Source: DATGMB01 sp035293845
GTDB taxonomy: Bacteria > Acidobacteriota > Terriglobia > Bryobacterales > Bryobacteraceae
Direction of reading: 5' to 3'
Assembly: GCA_035293845.1 (NCBI GenBank)
Contig: DATGMB010000051.1
Location: 1 to 8,110, forward strand
DNA length: 8,110 nt
The notes under the pieces are model-generated. The model made no database searches, had not been told where the DNA came from, and was given only the letters and a program-made list of their open reading frames with translations. Below, piece by piece: positions 6,701 through 8,110 of this stretch (its first letter is position 1; the number at the start of each line of letters is the position of its first letter). The position numbers and the translations under genes were made by a program.

Positions 6701-7909
6701 ACCGAGTATCCGCTCGCCGCCAATTCGCAGCCGGAGGGCATCGCCGCGGGCCCGGACGGCAACGTGTGGTTCACCGAAGCCTATACCGACCGGATCGGCA
6801 AAATCACACCGGATGGCACGATCACCGAATACCCGCTTCCGCACACCGGTTCGCTGCCCGCCGAAATCACGACGGGGCCGGATGGGAATTTGTGGGTTAC
6901 GGAGGGCCCCGGTGTCGCGAAGATCACGCCGGGCGGCCAGATCACGGAATACAGCAACTCGAAAACTGGCGGTGCGGTGGGCATCACCGCCGGTCCGGAT
7001 GGGAACGTGTGGTTCATCTCCGCGGACAGCGGCTCAGTCGCCAGCATCACCACCGCCGGCCTGATCAGCACGTATCCGCTGCCGCTGAATTATTCCGGTC
7101 CATTTGGAATCGCGCCAGGAGCCGACGGGAACATTTGGTTCACGGAGGCGGCGGGACGGATCGGCCGGCTGCCGCTGACGAACTCGATGGCCGTCACCGG
7201 CATCGTGAACTCCGCGAGTTTCGCGGCCGCACCGGTCGCGCCGGGAGAGATCGTGACGATTGCGGGGACTGCCCTGGGGCCGGCGGCGCCGGTCGGGCTG
7301 ACATTGGATGCGAGCGGCAAAGTGGCCACTTCCGGCGGCGGCGTGACTGTCAGCTTCAATGGCCACCCTGCGCCGCTCGTCTACGCCGGCGCCTCTCAGA
7401 TCAACTGCGTGGCGCCGTACGAGATTGCCGGGGCCACCAATGTCCTGGTTCGTGCCAGTTTTGCCGGCCTGTTCAGCTCCTTCTCCTTGCATGCGGCGGC
7501 TTCGGCGCCTGGGGTGTTTACGGCGGACGGCTCGGGAACGGGAGCCGCGGCGGCCTTCAACAGCGACGGCAGTTATAACGGGCCGGACAACCCTGCGGCG
7601 GCGGGCAGCACGATCGCGTTTTACCTCACCGGCGAGGGGCAGACGAACCCTCCGGGCGTTACCGGGGCCGTGACAGCGGTGAATACGGCGGGCGGGCCGG
7701 TCACGCCTCAGCCGGTCATCGCGCCGGCCGTGACGGTTGGGGGAGTACCGGCAGCGGTCGCGTTCTATGGGGAGGCGCCGGGACTGGTCTCGGGGGTTCT
7801 GCAGATGAATATCCAGATTCCGTCCGGGCTGCCGCCGGGCGGCGTGTCGCTGGTGGTTTCCTTCGGGCCGGCCCAGACACAGCGCGGCGTTGTGGTATTC
7901 GTAAAATGA
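3773..7909 (+). CDS. Large exported protein: two Vgb-like beta-propellers flanking five BACON-like domains, with Solibacter C-terminal domain
   Basis: A 1378-residue protein. Residues 1-20 form a signal peptide. Residues ~23-313 hold seven GPDGN-(L/I)-W blades, a complete Vgb-like (virginiamycin B lyase fold) propeller. Residues ~314-850 are five Ig-like BACON-type modules starting near 314, 418, 536, 637 and 751, with recurring SLSF, WL and GxYxGxxxI patterns. Residues ~851-1137 form a second seven-blade propeller. Residues ~1141-1378 are the TIGR03437 domain, with NSASF at 1146-1150, PGEIVTIAGTALGP, QIN at 1209-1211 and NIQIPSGLPPG near the end. The sequence predicts a secreted or surface protein, perhaps binding carbohydrate or another extracellular ligand; that role is inferred. 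No His/Glu-x-His set like the Vgb lyase active site is apparent in either propeller, so lyase activity is unlikely. The GTG at 3773 is chosen because an in-frame TAA lies at 3752-3754; there is no clear Shine-Dalgarno. An ATG at 3748 opens another frame with its own signal-like start. Confidence 0.88.
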   Translation: MRSSTLWLLFCAAVPSSLAAQPMMLEYPLPAQPGGIARGPDGNLWITEPAANRIAKITTSGAVTEYAVPTAGASPWEIVAGPDGNLWFTEPLASNIGRITPSGAITEYPIPGQSPAAWSITAGPDGNLWFLDNMGIAKTTPSGAMTQFSHGSVIEGESEIVAGPDGNLWFTDSLADKVARITPSGSITDYPLMTPQPNGVQLNPTSIAAGPDGNLWVVAGGALWRVTTAGSAVEFFTPAPAGIAAGPDGNIWFTSAGKIVKLAPAGTYTQYPLPAAGAQGGAITAGPDGNIWFTEPGNNRIAKLVVATVPADTLLGLSASSLSFTAPATGAPPPAQTLSITAPAGAAYTAAAGVIYAIGAPWLKISPFGNLTGSQILSVTVNQAYFGAYGDYLGNILLTSGNVTQIVLVTMHLTQPTVNENVIVSPGSLSFTYTQGGAAPTPQSITAKDMDPAAGAIPLTITTSVQSPAGGKWLSLTNADGTPLTGGTGATSGNAILVHADPTGLAPGTYTAQISVTPVGGNVDYVSVYLTVNASAVVTANPASLSFVWQTGTATPLPQSVQVSATSTTQPFSVANDSPAWLRVLQPTIFAPAPISVSVAPVGLAVGTYTGTLTITMPPSTASAKVTVTLTVLPAPTAVVTVSPQSLVFSVTGAVPAPQQNLTVSNSGNGSAFVTAAGTVVTPAGGSWLMVMAGSGTLPAATGGTPGTFSIPVAVDQAGLTPGSYTATITITAGSTVLKVPVTLNVAAASTALTVVPLSLAFNYIANGSLPPAQTVQVTASGPAVPFTVTTDGSAWLSVSPLSSNAPASLTVRIARSGLDPGVYSGSFLIKASGTTAQVLVSLVVKPPSPVQEFTLTQANAQPQYITLGPDGNIWFTEFSAGQVGKITPAGTVTEYPLSANSRPTGITLGPDGYLWIAEYIPARIARMNAAGAFNEYTIPTPLAEPWEIAAGPDGNLWFTESNASKIGRITPAGVITEYPLAANSQPEGIAAGPDGNVWFTEAYTDRIGKITPDGTITEYPLPHTGSLPAEITTGPDGNLWVTEGPGVAKITPGGQITEYSNSKTGGAVGITAGPDGNVWFISADSGSVASITTAGLISTYPLPLNYSGPFGIAPGADGNIWFTEAAGRIGRLPLTNSMAVTGIVNSASFAAAPVAPGEIVTIAGTALGPAAPVGLTLDASGKVATSGGGVTVSFNGHPAPLVYAGASQINCVAPYEIAGATNVLVRASFAGLFSSFSLHAAASAPGVFTADGSGTGAAAAFNSDGSYNGPDNPAAAGSTIAFYLTGEGQTNPPGVTGAVTAVNTAGGPVTPQPVIAPAVTVGGVPAAVAFYGEAPGLVSGVLQMNIQIPSGLPPGGVSLVVSFGPAQTQRGVVVFVK
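3839..4711 (+). repeat. Vgb-like propeller A, seven blades
   Basis: These are in-frame tandem units of about 36-48 codons inside the large exported protein. Each blade carries GPDGN followed by LW or IW, then usually a xIxKITPSGxxTEYPxP strand. Seven GPDGN motifs are present, the number needed to close a Vgb-type propeller. The third, fifth and sixth blades are shorter, lacking residues after the WF/WV position. The degenerate unit is protein-level repetition, not a CRISPR or a simple DNA satellite. Confidence 0.85.
4712..6322 (+). repeat. Five tandem BACON-like Ig modules
   Basis: Five in-frame modules of ~100-118 residues begin at about 4712, 5024, 5378, 5681 and 6023. Each has an opening strand ending in SLSF or a variant (SLVF, SLAF), a central conserved W (as in APWLKI, GKWLSL, PAWLRV, GSWLMV, SAWLSV) and a closing AGTYT/PGSYT/PGVYS turn before the last strands. 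The first module is the most divergent and lacks the standard LxPGxY turn. BACON domains are often mucin- or carbohydrate-associated in Bacteroidetes; here the match is by pattern, so related Ig-like families remain possible. Confidence 0.7.
6323..7183 (+). repeat. Vgb-like propeller B, seven blades
   Basis: Seven further blades follow the Ig-like modules, six with GPDG and the last with GADGN. Blade 3 of this propeller (PWEIAAGPDGNLWFTE, from ~6608) closely resembles blade 2 of propeller A (PWEIVAGPDGNLWFTE, from ~3996) in protein and DNA. This suggests that the two propellers share a recent origin or exchange sequence. The short fifth blade (GPGVAKITPGG) resembles the short third blade of propeller A. 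Confidence 0.85.
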
Positions 7910-7935
7910 GTAAGGTTCTATTCGCACGCTATCCC

Positions 7936-7965
7936 TCGACAGAGTGGCACGCGATTTGCTAGAAT
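7936..7965 (+). promoter_or_regulatory. Overlapping sigma-70-type extended -10 promoter candidate
   Basis: TCGACA at 7936-7941 (five of six to TTGACA) and TAGAAT at 7960-7965 (five of six to TATAAT) are separated by 18 bases, with a TG extended -10 at 7957-7958. Predicted initiation falls near 7972, almost the same place as for the sigma-54 site. The two boxes share bases with the -24/-12 element, so both holoenzymes could not bind together. Either one alone may be the real promoter; the exact sigma-54 match is less likely by chance. Confidence 0.5.
7945..7960 (+). promoter_or_regulatory. Sigma-54 (RpoN) -24/-12 promoter, exact consensus match
   Basis: TGGCACG at 7945-7951, four bases, then TTGCT at 7956-7960 matches the published consensus TGGCACG-N4-TTGCW at every defined position. 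GG (7946-7947) and GC (7958-7959) are separated by the required 10 bases. It lies intergenic, on the same strand as and ~110 bases upstream of the gene starting at 8069, giving an expected start near 7971 and a leader of ~98 nt. Sigma-54 promoters need an AAA+ enhancer-binding activator; its site would lie upstream, probably within the 3' end of the propeller gene, and was not identified. Confidence 0.75.
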
Positions 7966-8045
7966 AGTCCTTAGTTCACCGTGGTATTTCGCCCCGATAC
8001 TTCCACCGCGCTATTTCCGCATCCCGCGGTCCCCGCAATCCATCC

Positions 8046-8051
8046 GAGGAG
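8046..8051 (+). promoter_or_regulatory. Possible Shine-Dalgarno, unusually far from the start
   Basis: GAGGAG is a strong Shine-Dalgarno-like string, but 17 bases separate it from the ATG at 8069, about twice the usual gap. No ATG, GTG or TTG lies at the usual distance downstream of it. Either the leader folds to shorten the gap, or the start is used without this site. Confidence 0.4.
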
Positions 8052-8068
8052 CAACGCTTAGCAAATCT

Positions 8069-8110
8069 ATGGCTTCCAATAATTTTTCACAGGGCGCTCA
8101 GGTCGAGCAT
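8069..8110 (+). CDS. Start of an unidentified gene, truncated by the window edge
   Basis: An ATG opens 14 codons (MASNNFSQGAQVEH) that run to the end of the window. The leader upstream (7966-8068) contains no other gene and follows the sigma-54/sigma-70 promoter candidates, which supports a real start here. The short stretch is hydrophilic and not a signal peptide. FSxGxxVEH is loosely like the opening strand of CarD/CdnL-type or Tudor-like domains (GxxVxHPxxGxG), but 14 residues cannot establish a family and the function is left open. Confidence 0.5.
   Translation, partial: MASNNFSQGAQVEH

Noticed and set aside
3773..7909. Annotating the large protein as a virginiamycin B lyase (streptogramin resistance).
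   Set aside because: The blades match the fold, but true Vgb is ~300 residues and cytoplasmic. Here histidines are almost absent from both propellers and no Glu-x-His pair is seen, so only fold-level similarity is supported.
7034..7927. A 297-codon antisense open frame under the Solibacter C-terminal domain.
   Set aside because: It is a low-complexity Arg-rich shadow of a strongly recognised domain on the plus strand.

Overview
The window is GC-rich, densely coding DNA that most likely comes from a soil Acidobacteriota of the Solibacter/Bryobacter type. The main evidence is the last ~240 residues of the largest gene. They match the C-terminal domain expanded in Candidatus Solibacter (TIGR03437), with features such as PGEIVTIAGTALGP, QINCVAPYE and ATG/TGEG-type turns. 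Large exported proteins built from Vgb-like propellers and BACON-like modules are also typical of that group. The assignment rests on recognition, not on a search.

Layout. (1) 2-160, plus strand: the 3' end of a carboxymuconolactone decarboxylase/AhpD-like gene. (2) 191-1261, plus strand, 30 nt further on: a group II truncated haemoglobin fused to C-terminal ankyrin repeats. (3) 1281-2375 and 2375-3412, minus strand, convergent with the globin gene: a two-gene operon. Its first gene encodes an exported nucleoside hydrolase of the inosine-uridine family, and its second a four-helix PepSY-associated membrane protein. The two share one base in a TGATG stop/start. (4) 3413-3772: a 360-nt divergent intergenic region with an AT-rich island bounded by inverted repeats. 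(5) 3773-7909, plus strand: a 1378-residue exported protein with a signal peptide, a seven-blade Vgb-like propeller, five BACON-like Ig modules, a second seven-blade Vgb-like propeller and the Solibacter C-terminal domain. (6) 7910-8110: a regulatory leader holding an exact match to the sigma-54 -24/-12 consensus, overlapped by a plausible extended -10 promoter. It precedes the first 14 codons of a gene that runs off the window.

How the genes may work together. The decarboxylase-like and globin-ankyrin genes lie close together on one strand, and both families handle peroxide, oxygen or NO chemistry, so a shared redox role is plausible but unproven. The nucleoside hydrolase and PepSY protein are probably co-translated. 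Both would act at or outside the inner membrane, although no known pathway links them. The large propeller protein stands alone and looks structural or ligand-binding. Nothing in the sequence proves a new multi-gene system. The strongest leads are the globin-ankyrin fusion, the twin-propeller architecture, the sigma-54 promoter and the inverted-repeat island.
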